Positions 31,220 to 41,559 of a stretch of DNA of 64,000 bases are shown piece after piece. The notes beneath the pieces are model-generated. The model was not told the DNA's origin and did not search any database. It worked only from the letters and a program-made list of their open reading frames with translations. How positions within the stretch are numbered: the first letter of the stretch is position 1; each line of letters opens with the position of its first letter. The translations under genes were made by a program, and so were the position numbers. The stretch is from Halichoerus grypus (Eukaryota; Chordata; Mammalia; Carnivora; Phocidae), in NCBI RefSeq assembly GCF_964656455.1, contig NC_135712.1, positions 71,863,239 to 71,927,238 on the forward strand, read 5' to 3'.

Positions 31220-33590
31220 TGCCCCTGGCACACACACTTGTATGCATCCATCTGTGTTCATGCGTGCGTGTGGCTGGGAGTCTAAACCCAACGCAAGACC
31301 TCCACACCTCCACTCATCAGTCACCAGCTTGGAATTTATGACCATTCAGATGGAGACTTGCTCACAAGGTACGGTTAGCACACTTTCCCCCCGGTCTGAA
31401 CAGGCAACAGGAGGGATGCAGACAAACTATGGGAGAAATTTCAATCCAGAGAGACTCAGTGCCATCCACGAGCCCCAGTCCCTCTGCGTGTGGTCCCCCG
31501 ATAGCAATGACAGCTGAAGCCTTGTCTTAGGTTTGGCTTATGCGACTGTCTTCCAAAGAACCTCCCAGGCAGAGCCACTTGTAGACGGACCCATGCCCCA
31601 CGGGTCTGGAGCCCCCAGCTGGGGAGGCCTGGTGGAGCTGCCCCGCAGGACACATCGAGTGGACGGACGTTCGGCAGCCTCACCGAGCACCTTGCATTCT
31701 CAGAGCCTGAGGGGCCTTTCCACGCCCGGGAGGCCAGCTGCCCCCCTCTGCAGCCCCCCTTCCCTGACAGGTAGGATTTGTTGCAGCCCTCCCCCGAGCC
31801 CCACTCGCTGCCGCACAGGCCTGAGCAGGACCACAGGAGCACGGAGCCTGGCGTGTGTCCGGCCGCCTGTGCGGCTAGTGGCCTGACCCCCCCGACAGGG
31901 CCTTGTAGACAGCAGGGACCGGGCTGTCCGTGGAAAAAGCAAGATGCTCCCACTCAACCCTCTTCCTTCTTCCTCCTTGGCTCTGGGCAGCCTCCAGAAC
32001 ACGCCGAGAAGCCCCAGGCCCAGCTTGAGAGTCTCCACCGGTTTCCGTGCTGACCTGCGGGCCTCTTGAGGGCACAGACTGTGTCACCACCTCTGCCTGC
32101 CCCCCCCCCCCCACCGCCAGCATCCGCTCAGGTGGGGCCTATGCGGAGAGCCGTGTTCCCTGGGGGCCTGGGCTGGTCTGCTGCTCAGCGTGGACTGTGA
32201 GCGAAGCCGAAGTTCTCAGTACGTTCCAGCCGCCTTCCCTGCCGTGCCATCCTCGCCAGCATTTCTAACCTCGGGCGCGGAGCGTGAGTTCATGACGCCC
32301 CCAGTACGTGACCCATTGCCACCACTGCTCGCTGGGAGGCCTCTCGTTTCATTTATTCCCATATATCACCATACCCCACCCCCAGCCCCGAACAGTCACT
32401 CTAATGTGCTTCCTGAGTGTCTTCTGTGTTCGGGCAAGATGGTGTTATTGTTCTGTGGACATGTGTTTTAATTTGAACAACTCAGTCTATTCTCTTGCTT
32501 TTTCTTTCTCATTCAGCACCAAGTTTCTAAGCTCCGCGCCCCTTACTGTGCACCCCCCACCGCTGCCCACTGCTCTGCGGTGTGCCCTCACCAGCTTGGC
32601 CACCCTCGCTGGCATTGCCGGACCCCCACAGCACCTCCCGCCCACCTCCGCCCTCCTCCCCACCCCCACACCAGTGATCCTGCTGCGGGCAACTTTGTCC
32701 TATTCATGCACCTGGTAAGAGCTGCCGAGTGTGGTGTATCCAAGAAGAACGCGGCTGGATCCCACATTTCTGCCTAAGTGGTGCCCAGAGCGCCCTCCCC
32801 ATTCTCCCCAGTGTGAGCCCTCACTTTCTCTGCGTGACTGTGCTCACGTTCACGTCTCCGTGCATGGACACACACAGGGACTTGTGATCACATTGGAGTC
32901 CTCCAAAACGTGTGGCCCGAGTCGCGGCTGCTCTCCGTGAGTGCTATCACATTGACCTTGGCCAGTGGGCTGCATGTCTGTGAACTGGGGAGAGTTCAGC
33001 CAGCTCCTGGCCTTGCGGCCCTCCCAGGCCAGCTGTGAGCGGTAGGTGAGATAAGCCATAGGAAAGTACTCCCGAGGCCCTAGACACCCTCCCTCCCTGG
33101 CACCTCAGCCCGTCCCCAGTCCCCAGTGCCACCCAGTGCTGCCAGAAGCTTCGTGGTCAGCCCGAGTCCTGCTGGGGGCATGTCCCGCCGTCTGGCACCA
33201 CACCCAAGCTTCCTGTGCTCCTCCATGCGGGTTAGCTTCTGGGGCCTCTGACTCGGAGCAGCCCCTGGCCTGGCCTGCGAGGGGGGCAGGGACCCCTTGG
33301 CCAGGGGCTGGGGGGCTGGAAGACAAGGGGAGAGGTAGGAGAAGTGCTAGGCCTGTGTCTAGAAGAGTTGTGAGAGAGGGTCTCGGAGCACGAGGGGCTG
33401 TCATGTTCCGGCGTGAGGGGATTTTGCAGAGAGCATAATGTGGCGGGGTTTGTGAATGGGATCACCTTTGCTCTTTCTCAAGTAACACAAATACAGATTG
33501 GCCTTGCTCTCTTACTTAGTCCTGACGACTGCGGTATGTGTCACTGGATGCCACGAAAGGCTGAGACTGGGTCCCACGAGGCCCGGCGCT
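31220..33590. other. Unique intergenic DNA without recognised feature
   Basis: GC-rich (notably 31550-32300), with a 13-bp C run at 32100-32112. Open frames overlap on both strands and are Pro/Gly/Arg-rich, as expected from composition alone. Confidence 0.4.
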
Positions 33591-33599
33591 TTGTTGCAT

Positions 33600-33720
33600 A
33601 GGTAGTGAGCTGCCCGTCGCAGGAAGTATGCCAGCAGAGGCTGCACAACCTCTTGTGAGAGGACACGAGATACAAGCCCAACAGCAGATAGAAGCTGAGA
33701 TGGCTGCCCTATGAGTCCCT
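33600..33720 (+). repeat. L3/CR1-like LINE 3' fragment
   Basis: 'gtagtgagctgcccgtcgcaggaagtatgccagcagaggctgcacaacc' corresponds to the CR1-clade 3' pattern (AGTGAGCTCCCCGTCACTGGAGG then AAGCAGAGGCTGGA). Confidence 0.5.
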
Positions 33721-33729
33721 GACAACCCT

Positions 33730-35230
33730 GAGCTTCTGGATTCCCAAGCCTATCTCCCTCCCCTTTCTCCCCTTTCTCCATAACTAACCCCACGGGGAAA
33801 TATTTATTCTCTAGACCTGAGTGTCTTCAGGTGCGGATTCTAGAGGATCTGCCTACTTCCAGGAGGGAGACTCCTTTATGGATAACTGAGGGACCAGGAT
33901 CTCCTGAACACCCTTCCACACCCATCCCTCCCCCTCTCCTTCCCTTCCCAGTGTTCATCTCTGAGTCCTGTCGGAAGTGCCACTGGAGGTCACACTGGAC
34001 ATCCCACACCCAGGTGGCGCCAGGGAGGGAGAGGGACTGGGAGGGGGCCCCAGAGGTGACATAAAGTGGCTTAGTGAAAACATACCCAGTGGCAGGGACT
34101 CGATTCGTGGTTTGCCCCATGAGCTGGTCAGTTCCCAGGTGGAGCACACCTGGCCAGGTGTGGCCAGGAAGGGAGAGGGACTAGCAAAGGCAGCATATTT
34201 CTTTTGGATGGACGGACGGATGGACAGGTGGCTGGCTGGTCGGCGGGGTAATTGGCTGTATGGTTGGAAGCCCCCTCCCTTTCTGACGGTCACTGGGGCC
34301 CAAAGACTTGTGTTCCCGGTGGTGGAACAGCAGAACAGCATGCAGAAGGCCGGACTCAGGCCTCTGCCAAATGTCTGTTCAGTCTTGCCTGAGCTGGAGA
34401 ACGAACAGCTTGCTTGGAGACACGGGACATGTCCCCGTGATTATTGCTAGCACAAGTAAAGCATTCCGTGCAGAGGGAAGAGGATGCCTTCTATTCTCTT
34501 CGTGCCCGTAAGTGGCCTTGGTGTCAAGCTGTCCCCTGGCCCTTTCTTGGCCACCCCCGGCCCCCAGCGCCACAGGCTGGTAGCCCTGCTCCCCCACAGA
34601 CTCACTTGCCCTTCTCGTGGGACCTTTGCTGGCAGCTGGGCTGAGGGAGGAGCTAGGGACACAGCTGAGATCATACAGAAATTGCTGGTAAGAAACTCGG
34701 GCAGACACTGGTGCAACAGGTTATGAACGGACCAGACCCGCCAGGAGCTCTGCGATGAGAGAAGTGTGAGCTGTGGGTGCAACGGGGTGTGGTGTGAGCT
34801 GGGGCCGCTGGAGAAGACAGCAGGGCACCTTGCACTCACTAGTATCTGCCCCCGTCTTGCTCAAGCAGCTGTCTTGAAACACCTCCCGCCATTTTTGGGG
34901 CTCCTTGAAATGGTGAAGACCCCAGCTCTGTTTCTGAGTGCCCCTGAGTATGTTAATCTGGAGCGGCGGTGGGGGGGGGCCGGTTTCAGCATTGTCCTGC
35001 TCTGGGGTGAGGGGCCAGACATTTATACCCGTAAGTTGATCACCCACCTACTGTGGGACGCCCCTGGAAGGAGGCAAGACCTTCCCCCAGGCAGTTTTCT
35101 TCAGCCCAGGCCAGCCCTACGAGGGCTGAGAGTGGAGGGCAGTCTTCTGGGGGTGCTCCCTGCAGCAGGAATGGGATGCAGTCCCTCTCTGAAGGGGGTG
35201 TGGGCAGCTCCTCATGGTGCCCACCACAGA
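33730..35230. other. Unique intergenic DNA without recognised feature
   Basis: Contains a short imperfect (GGAC/GGAT)n patch at 34207-34230 and a CTCF-like string at 34012-34026 (see findings). No coding signal. Confidence 0.4.
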
Positions 35231-35242
35231 TTTCTGCCAGGG

Positions 35243-35412
35243 CAGTGGTTTTCAAACACGGATCACCTGGAGGATGTGTTAAAACAGATTGCTGGAAACC
35301 CAACCCCTGGTGTTTCTGATTCAGTGGATCCAAGGAGGGGCCTGAGAAGCTGCATTTCTAAGGAGCTCCCAGGTGCTGCTGAGACTACTCCTGCGACCCC
35401 ATTCGGAGAATG
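35243..35412 (+). mobile_element. MER5A hAT-Charlie MITE
   Basis: 'cagtggttttcaaacacggatcacctggaggatgtgttaaaacagattgctgg', 'ttctgattcagtggatccaagg' and 'gcatttctaaggagctcccaggtgctgctgag' match MER5A almost throughout. Confidence 0.9.
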
Positions 35413-35419
35413 ACCATTC

Positions 35420-35545
35420 TGGCCTAATGCCCTCACATTCTGCAGATGGGAAAAATGCAGGCCTCTGGGAAAGGACCTGTCCGGGTCACACAGCGAGAAG
35501 CCAGGACGGTCCAGAACCCAGGCCTGCTGCCCGCTAGCGAGCTCC
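35420..35545 (-). repeat. MIR fragment
   Basis: 'cagatgggaaaaatgcaggcctctggg', 'gggtcacacagcgagaagcc' and 'agaacccaggcctgctgcc' are the reverse of MIR. Confidence 0.7.
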
Positions 35546-35594
35546 GGGTAGTCAGGGCTGAAACGACCAAGCCCGGATAACCCTGAGCTCCTGA

Positions 35595-35700
35595 AGGGGC
35601 CGGAGGTAGAGGGGCCGGAGGCGGAGGGGAGGGGGGGCCCGGAGGCGGGGGGGGGGCGGAGGGGGGCTGGGGGGTAGGAGGAGGCAGGGCGGAGCAGGTG
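35595..35700 (+). repeat. G-rich low-complexity tract
   Basis: Repeated GGGGCCGGAGG-like units lead into G-runs of up to 10. Four or more G-runs within 35624-35675 satisfy a G-quadruplex pattern on the + strand. It belongs to a CpG-enriched patch of about 35.5-36.1 kb. Confidence 0.9.
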
Positions 35701-35954
35701 CACGCTGTCGCTGCCAGAGCCTGCCCCTTGCTGGCTTGAGCACCCGTGAGAGGGCACAAGTACTGAGGTCCCCGGCCTGCCTCTTTCCCTGCTTTCCAGG
35801 GGCAGCGGAGCTAGTCCCGTCTGGCTCCCGGGGCAGAGGAAACCCAGGGACACACCTTACGGAAGAAAGATGGGCGCCCTGCTAAATAAAGACCTAGCGG
35901 CCAGAGGGGCGGAGCGAGGAAGTGCGGGGGAGGGGGGCTGTTGGGAGGGGCACG

Positions 35955-35986
35955 CGGGACTGCCAGAGGCGGGGACTGCCAGAGGC
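35955..35986 (+). repeat. Tandem duplication, about 16 bp x 2
   Basis: The unit cgggactgccagagg is repeated head to tail with one extra G in the second copy. Confidence 0.85.
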
Positions 35987-36339
35987 CGGGACAGACTGGG
36001 AGGCATGGCCCCTGCCCCTTGGGAGCCTTGGGGAAGTAGGTGGGGGAGAAGGGCCTTGAGGCGGCTTTCCGGGTCATGTGTGGTCCTCTCCGCACCCACC
36101 CAGAAAGGAAAGTCCTGCATGACCTGCAGGTCTTTCGGAGTTGTGTTGTGTTTCGGAGTTGTGTTTCCCTCCCAGGGAGCCAGCCTCCCCCGGGAGAGCA
36201 AGACAGCCACTAGGTTTCATGTGGTGGGTGGGGCCTCCCTGCTTGAGTTGTTCCCCAAGACCAGCAGCTGGGCCGGGGCCAAGGGGCTCAGAAGAAACTG
36301 ACATAGAATAAAAAACACAGAATTTAAAGCCAGAGAGCA

Positions 36340-36575
36340 CCAATATAATATCATATATCATATAATAATGTATATTACATATACTACTGCAATCATATAT
36401 ATTATAAATAATACGATTATTATCATATATAACTTATAAATAATATGTGATATAAATCATGTGATTATATAGAATATAGTATATAATAAAATATGTAAAA
36501 AATATATAATAAAAATAACCAATAACATATAAGTATTCTATCCTATTCTATTCTATTCTATTCTAATCTATATTT
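36340..36575. repeat. AT-rich low-complexity tract with (TATTC)n end
   Basis: About 200 bp of almost pure A/T built from ATATAAT, TATCATATA and ATAATA units, followed by five to six TATTC/TTCTA units at 36533-36567. Many short self-complementary segments (e.g. atatat, tatata) make it cruciform-prone. Confidence 0.95.
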
Positions 36576-37366
36576 TACCTGGCTGGCCCACGCTTCTTGC
36601 CTCACCAACAGAGAAAGCAGAGGAGAGAAATGATCCCTTCAGGATCTGAAAGCCAGAAGCTGAGGCAGGACTGGGTTCCCGACTCCAACTCCAGTGCTCT
36701 CGGTCCAGAACAGGCCGCTCCACCTGCTGAGTACGGTCCGGGCTCTGCATCTCCATCCCTCCGCCCTAGTCCCGGGCCACCCAGCCCACCAGCAAGGGAG
36801 GTCAGGCTCGTTGGGGGCCGGTGCGGGTACCTGCTTCCACGTCACCACAGGACTCCGTTAAACTGGCCTCCTTTTCCCTTGCACTCTGTCCTCAGCCAGG
36901 ACGTGGGTCCGAGCATACCCTCTCCTATGTAAGGAAAGTACCTATCTAGCCCGTATAGTGTTTCCATGCAGGGAATAATTATAAAGGCAGCATAAGAAAG
37001 AGATCTGAGGAGACCAAAAGAATGTGAGCAAAACACAAAGCTTGTGAAGGCCCAATGCTGGCCGACCTGAATGTGAGTGCATCAGATTTTCCTCTTCCCA
37101 AATCCCGGACGTCAGAATTTTGGGGGGAAGGCACATGGGGATGGGAACAAAGGGCCACTTTAGAAAGCTTCTAGGTCAGTTTCATCTTCCTCGGCTAGCC
37201 AACAGCTGGGGTGGGCAAGTGGGTTGGAGGACATGTGTGGAGCTTTGGCGTGCTTTGGGTTGGCTGCTCAAGTTCATCCAGCAGCCTTGGGGTCCACGCC
37301 TGTCCCTGAGGGCAGGCTGGCCCAGACCCAGAACCCCACAGCCTAACCACTCACTCTTGGAGGCCT

Positions 37367-37600
37367 CTAAGACACCTTTTTTTTTTTTTTTTTAAAGATT
37401 TTATTTATTTATTTGACAGAGAGAGAGAGAGATAGCGAGCACAGGAACACAAGCAGGGGGAGTGGGAGAGGGAGAAGCAGACTCCCCGCCCAGCAGGGAG
37501 CCCGACGCGGGGCTCGATCCCAGGACGCTGGGATCATGACCTGAGCCGAAGGCAGACGCTTAACCAACTGAGCCACCCAGGTGTCCCTAAGACACCCTTT
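37367..37600 (-). mobile_element. SINEC, full length, with TSD
   Basis: A minus-strand body at 37377-37586 with all blocks intact, including an 18-bp T run (reverse of the A tail) and 'gctcgatcccaggacgctgggatcatgacctgagc'. The duplication ctaagacacc recurs at 37367-37376 and 37587-37596, extending into T/C. This looks like one of the younger copies. Confidence 0.95.
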
Positions 37601-38144
37601 TTGAGGGAGCCAGGGCATCCCGGAAGAACTCTGAGGTCAGCTGCCCTGCCTCCCCTGGTCCGCACCTGTGGCTTCTGCACGCTCCCAGGGCTTACACCGC
37701 GGTCCTGGGTGCCGGTGCGAGGCCCTGCTCCTTGAACTCACCACCTTCCGGGCCCGCTGTTTTGGTAGAAGGCCCACGGTCTGGATTCTTCCAGTTAGAT
37801 CCACGCGAACATAGCTGGTGTCGTGTCCTTACCTTCGTATCACGTCTGGAGGCAAGTGACGTGAGGGGGTCCCACTGTCGGTGGTGCTGACTTTAATAAC
37901 TTGGTTAAGGTAAATCAGCCAACTCGCTCTAATGGAAAGGTCTCCTTTCCCCTTTGTAAATAATAATTAATGTGTGGGGACTGTGCCAATGTCCTGTTCC
38001 CCCATGGCCTCTCCCCCAGTGCTTGTAGCCTCCATTGACTTGCTGGGCTGGTGTCAGATCTATCACCGGTGGCAAATGGTGATCGACTCCTCTAATTCCT
38101 TCTGGATTTGTTAGCTGGCGTTCCCTCTACTTTACCCTTGAGAC

Positions 38145-38300
38145 CAGTGGCTCTAGACCCAGGTTGCATGTTTGAATTACCTAGGGGCTTTTAAAAAGAG
38201 GACTAGTGTCCTTCCGCCAAATTCTGATTGATTTGGTCTGGGCGGGGCTCCAGCAAGGATGTGTTGTTCAGTTCCCAGCTCATCCTGCTGTGTAATGGGG
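38145..38300 (+). mobile_element. MER5A-like hAT-Charlie MITE
   Basis: 'cagtggctctagacccaggttgcatg', 'gaattacctaggggctttta', 'attctgattgatttggtctgggc' and 'agttcccagctcatcctgctg' follow MER5A order. Confidence 0.75.
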
Positions 38301-39149
38301 GCTGAGAGTCTGCTCCGGAGGCCAGGAGAGCCACGGGGGGGTCTGGCGAGGAGTGAAGGTCCCACTAGAATTTCAGAAAGGTCTCTCTGGTGGCAGGGGA
38401 GGTGGTTCCAAAAGGGGCGCAGGGCTGGGGAGGGCTGAGTGGTAAAGATGCTGTTGCAGAAATCCTGCTGAAACACCATGGAGGGGAAACCTAAGGAATA
38501 AAGTTCATGTTCAAAGGCATTTAGATGCTGTGGTCCTGGGAGCCACCTTTGAGGAAGCTGTGGGTTGAAGATAATATAAAATTTAATCAACAACCTCTTT
38601 AATCTAGGTGGTGTGGCCCAGCATTTCAAGCATTTTCACAGCCTTTTAAACTTGCATTTGGAATCATCTGGGAGGGCAGAGAAGGGCTGAGGGGGAGGGG
38701 GGGTACCCGCCCCAGGTTGGCTCTCCAGTTCCCGGATTGCTGAGTGGCCAGCCCTCTGGCCCTCACATGGACAGTGACTCCTTGAAGACACAAGAGGGAA
38801 AATGCTCCTTTTGACATATGGCCCTCATTAGTTTTAACATTACTCACTGTGGTTGGCTTTATTATACTCTTTATTTAAATTATACACATATATCTATCAA
38901 GAGTAGTGGGCAGGTGGGAGCCCAGAGGGGCCATAGGTTTTGGGGAGGGCATTCCACTCCTCAGTGCCTGGACACTACTCAGTGTGACCAGACAAGGTGG
39001 TGGCCACTGAGGCAAAGCCCACCACCCTGGGACAAATTCCAGGGCAGCTCAGGAAGGCCCATGTGGGGGTAATGGGGTCTGGCTGGCACCTCTCCTTGGA
39101 AGAATGGGGTGGAAGGGCCTTTCCTAGGGCATCTGAAGCCTTCCCCACT

Positions 39150-39376
39150 GGGCTGCAGCTAGGGGCGCCTGGGTGGCTCAGTCGGTTGAGCGTCCGCCTT
39201 CGGCTCAGGTCATGATCTCGGGACCCTGGGATCGAGTCCCTCATCAAGCCCGTGTCCTTGGGCTCCCTGTTTAGCGGTGAGTCTGCTTCTCCTTCTTCCT
39301 CTGCCCCTCCCCCCATCATGCACACGGACTCTCTCTCTCAAATACATAAAATTTAAAAAAGGGAGGGGCTGCAGCT
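39150..39376 (+). mobile_element. SINEC with perfect 11-bp TSD
   Basis: Body at 39161-39365, starting aggggcgcctgggtggctcag. The duplication gggctgcagct is identical at 39150-39160 and 39366-39376. It carries an extra segment 'aagcccgtgtccttgggctccctg' relative to the other copies, perhaps a subfamily feature or small duplication. Confidence 0.93.
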
Positions 39377-40069
39377 CCAGTCGCTGGAATGCTGACCCTG
39401 GGGTTTTTTCATGGACCCTTTCCCTCGGTCTGGCAAACCTCTCAGGGAATGGCCTGGCCTCGAGCACCGCTGGGAGGCTGGCCTGCCCTCCCCATTCCTC
39501 CGGCCTTCAAGACTGCCCTCCTAGGACCTGCTGCCCAGGCCCAGAGCACGCGACCACGGGCACTGAGCAGAGTCTGGCCCGGCGTCCCACAGCCCTGGCT
39601 CACCTCATTCCACCAGGGAGCCACTGTGACTTCCCTCGCTCGACCCAAGGAACCTGGGGGACCCAGGCATGGGGGTCATTGGGGGTCATGCCCTGGGGAG
39701 CACCCAAGAGCCAGAGGGCTAAGACCTGGGTCAGTGATTCTATGTGATACAAACAAGGGCCATGCAAGGCGCAGACAGGGCGTCCCAGGTAGTGGAGGAG
39801 CGTGGGGGACGGAGGCTGAGTGGCAGCCCCTTGGAGGAAGTGGCATCTGGGTAGGGTCTTGAGGAGATAGCTAGCACTTTCCAGGGGAGGGCGGGGGAGT
39901 AGCCGAGTAGGGAGCATAGTACTGTCTCCCCAGGGAAGCCGGTCTCCTAAGTGGCTCCTTGTCAACAGGAGCGTGCCAGAAGAGGGGCCCAAATTCCCAA
40001 TTCCCAAATTTACATCTGTGCCTGAAAAGGGGTGTCTGGTGCAGACAATGCCCCTCCTCCATTGCCAAC

Positions 40070-40165
40070 ATGAAGAAGCAACTGTACCCCTGAGTTTCCC
40101 ACTGTCCTTGCTGTGTGACCTTAGGTGAGTCCCATCCCTTCAGTGGGCCTCAGTATTCTCACTTT
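40070..40165 (+). repeat. MIR fragment
   Basis: 'ttgctgtgtgaccttaggtgagtcccatccc' and 'gggcctcagtattctcac' are the MIR core. Confidence 0.6.
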
Positions 40166-40399
40166 CTACCAGACCCTCCGGGCTGTAGCACTTCATGGGC
40201 CTGGGGTGATTTGTGGGGCCCAGGCTCCCATTCACAGGGGCAGAGCTGGCTGGGCTCAGTCCAGCACCACCCTCTCCTGTCCCCTGTTTCTTTTTGGGTC
40301 CAGCAGGAGGTAGCACCAGGGTTTTGCGGGCTGGTGAGCAGAGGAAGTTGACGGCTCTGTCCAGATTCATGTGCAAGATCCCCTGAAGGAGGTGTAGGC

Positions 40400-40500
40400 A
40401 GTGAGAGGGACGTCTGACCTCTAGCTTTGGTGCTGTGTGACCCTGGGCAAGTCACTTCCCCGCTGGGTTTCCAGTTCCTCATCTGTTGAAAGGGGCAAGG
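40400..40500 (+). repeat. MIR fragment
   Basis: 'ctgacctctagctttggtgctgtgtgaccctgggcaagtcacttcc' and 'ttccagttcctcatctgttgaaagggg' are typical MIR core. Confidence 0.8.
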
Positions 40501-40807
40501 CCTGCCCCGGGGAGGGGGCAGGCCCCTCTGCCAAGCCTTTGCCACCTGGCCTCTGCAGGCCACGGATGCACCCGGAAGGACCAAGCTCTTTGCTTTCCTT
40601 ATAGTTTTCATCCCTTTCTTGGAGAATGTCAAACGGAGAATTGCTGTTAAGAAGAAATCAATATCTTTGGATGGAAGAGAACTTGCTGCATTTACAGCAA
40701 ATCAATTCGGTACAAATTTTCTGAGAGCCTGCTGTGGGTGGGGCCCTCCACCCTGGAGGAAATCAGAGTTGAATCAGCCCCTGCTGGGCCACAGAGGAGC
40801 TCCAGGG

Positions 40808-40840
40808 AGGGCGGGAGGGGAGGGGAGGGGAGGGGAGCGG
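40808..40840 (+). repeat. (AGGGG)n tract
   Basis: Four to five AGGGG units after GGGCGGG; a textbook four-run G-quadruplex pattern. Confidence 0.9.
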
Positions 40841-41119
40841 GACACAGCCACTAATAATTCCTACTTCAACTGAAGAGCGTTGCCCAACCAGAAAACCACT
40901 TACCCCTCTGAGCCGCCTGTGGCCTGCTGACAATAATACCTACCTAGGGTTGGTGCACAGAACACAGGGAATGAATAAATTCATACATGTGAAAGGACAG
41001 TGACTGTGCTCTCCTATTCAAAATGACTGATGTTAGGACAACGGTACAGGAGGAGAGGTTGGTTCTGACTGTGGAGTTCCAGGCACGTTTCTTGGAGGAG
41101 GTTGGATTTACACCTTGAA

Positions 41120-41540
41120 AAATGGTGTAATATTTAGTAATAAGTTTGACTGTTAGTAGCAAATGGCCTCAACAAAATACAAGGCTACTTCTTTTCATAG
41201 ATATATCGAGAGGTATGTGGCCTAGGGCCGGCAGAGCAGCTTCATGGGGTCAAAGAGCCGTGGTATCCTTCTGTCTTGTTGCTTTTCTATATAGCTTCAA
41301 TCCCAAGATTACCTCATGGTCCAATATGGCTGCTCCAGTTCCAGCCGTTGTATCCACATTCTAGCCACCAGGCAGGAGGAAAAGGGAAGGAGAAAGGCAG
41401 GCACATCCATTCCCTTTAAGAAAATGTCTTCGAAGTGGCACTCACCTATTGACTAGACATTAGTCACATGGCCGTATCTACTGCAAGAAATGCTCTGACA
41501 TGTAGTTTCTATTCTGAGTGGCCCATGGAACAGAGGGGGC
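41120..41540. repeat. Old medium-reiterated repeat, family uncertain
   Basis: 'aatggcctcaacaaaatacaaggctacttct', then 'tccaatatggctgctcc', 'ggcactcacctattgactagacattagtcacatggccgtatctactgcaag' and 'gaaatgctctgacatgtagtt' follow an order I know from a dispersed mammalian repeat, but I cannot name the family safely. Confidence 0.4.
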
Positions 41541-41559
41541 CAGATACTGGGACCAGCAG

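Noticed and set aside
35263..35853. 196-codon minus-strand frame
   Set aside because: It runs through a MER5A element, a MIR and a G-rich tract; the Pro-rich product is a shadow of composition.
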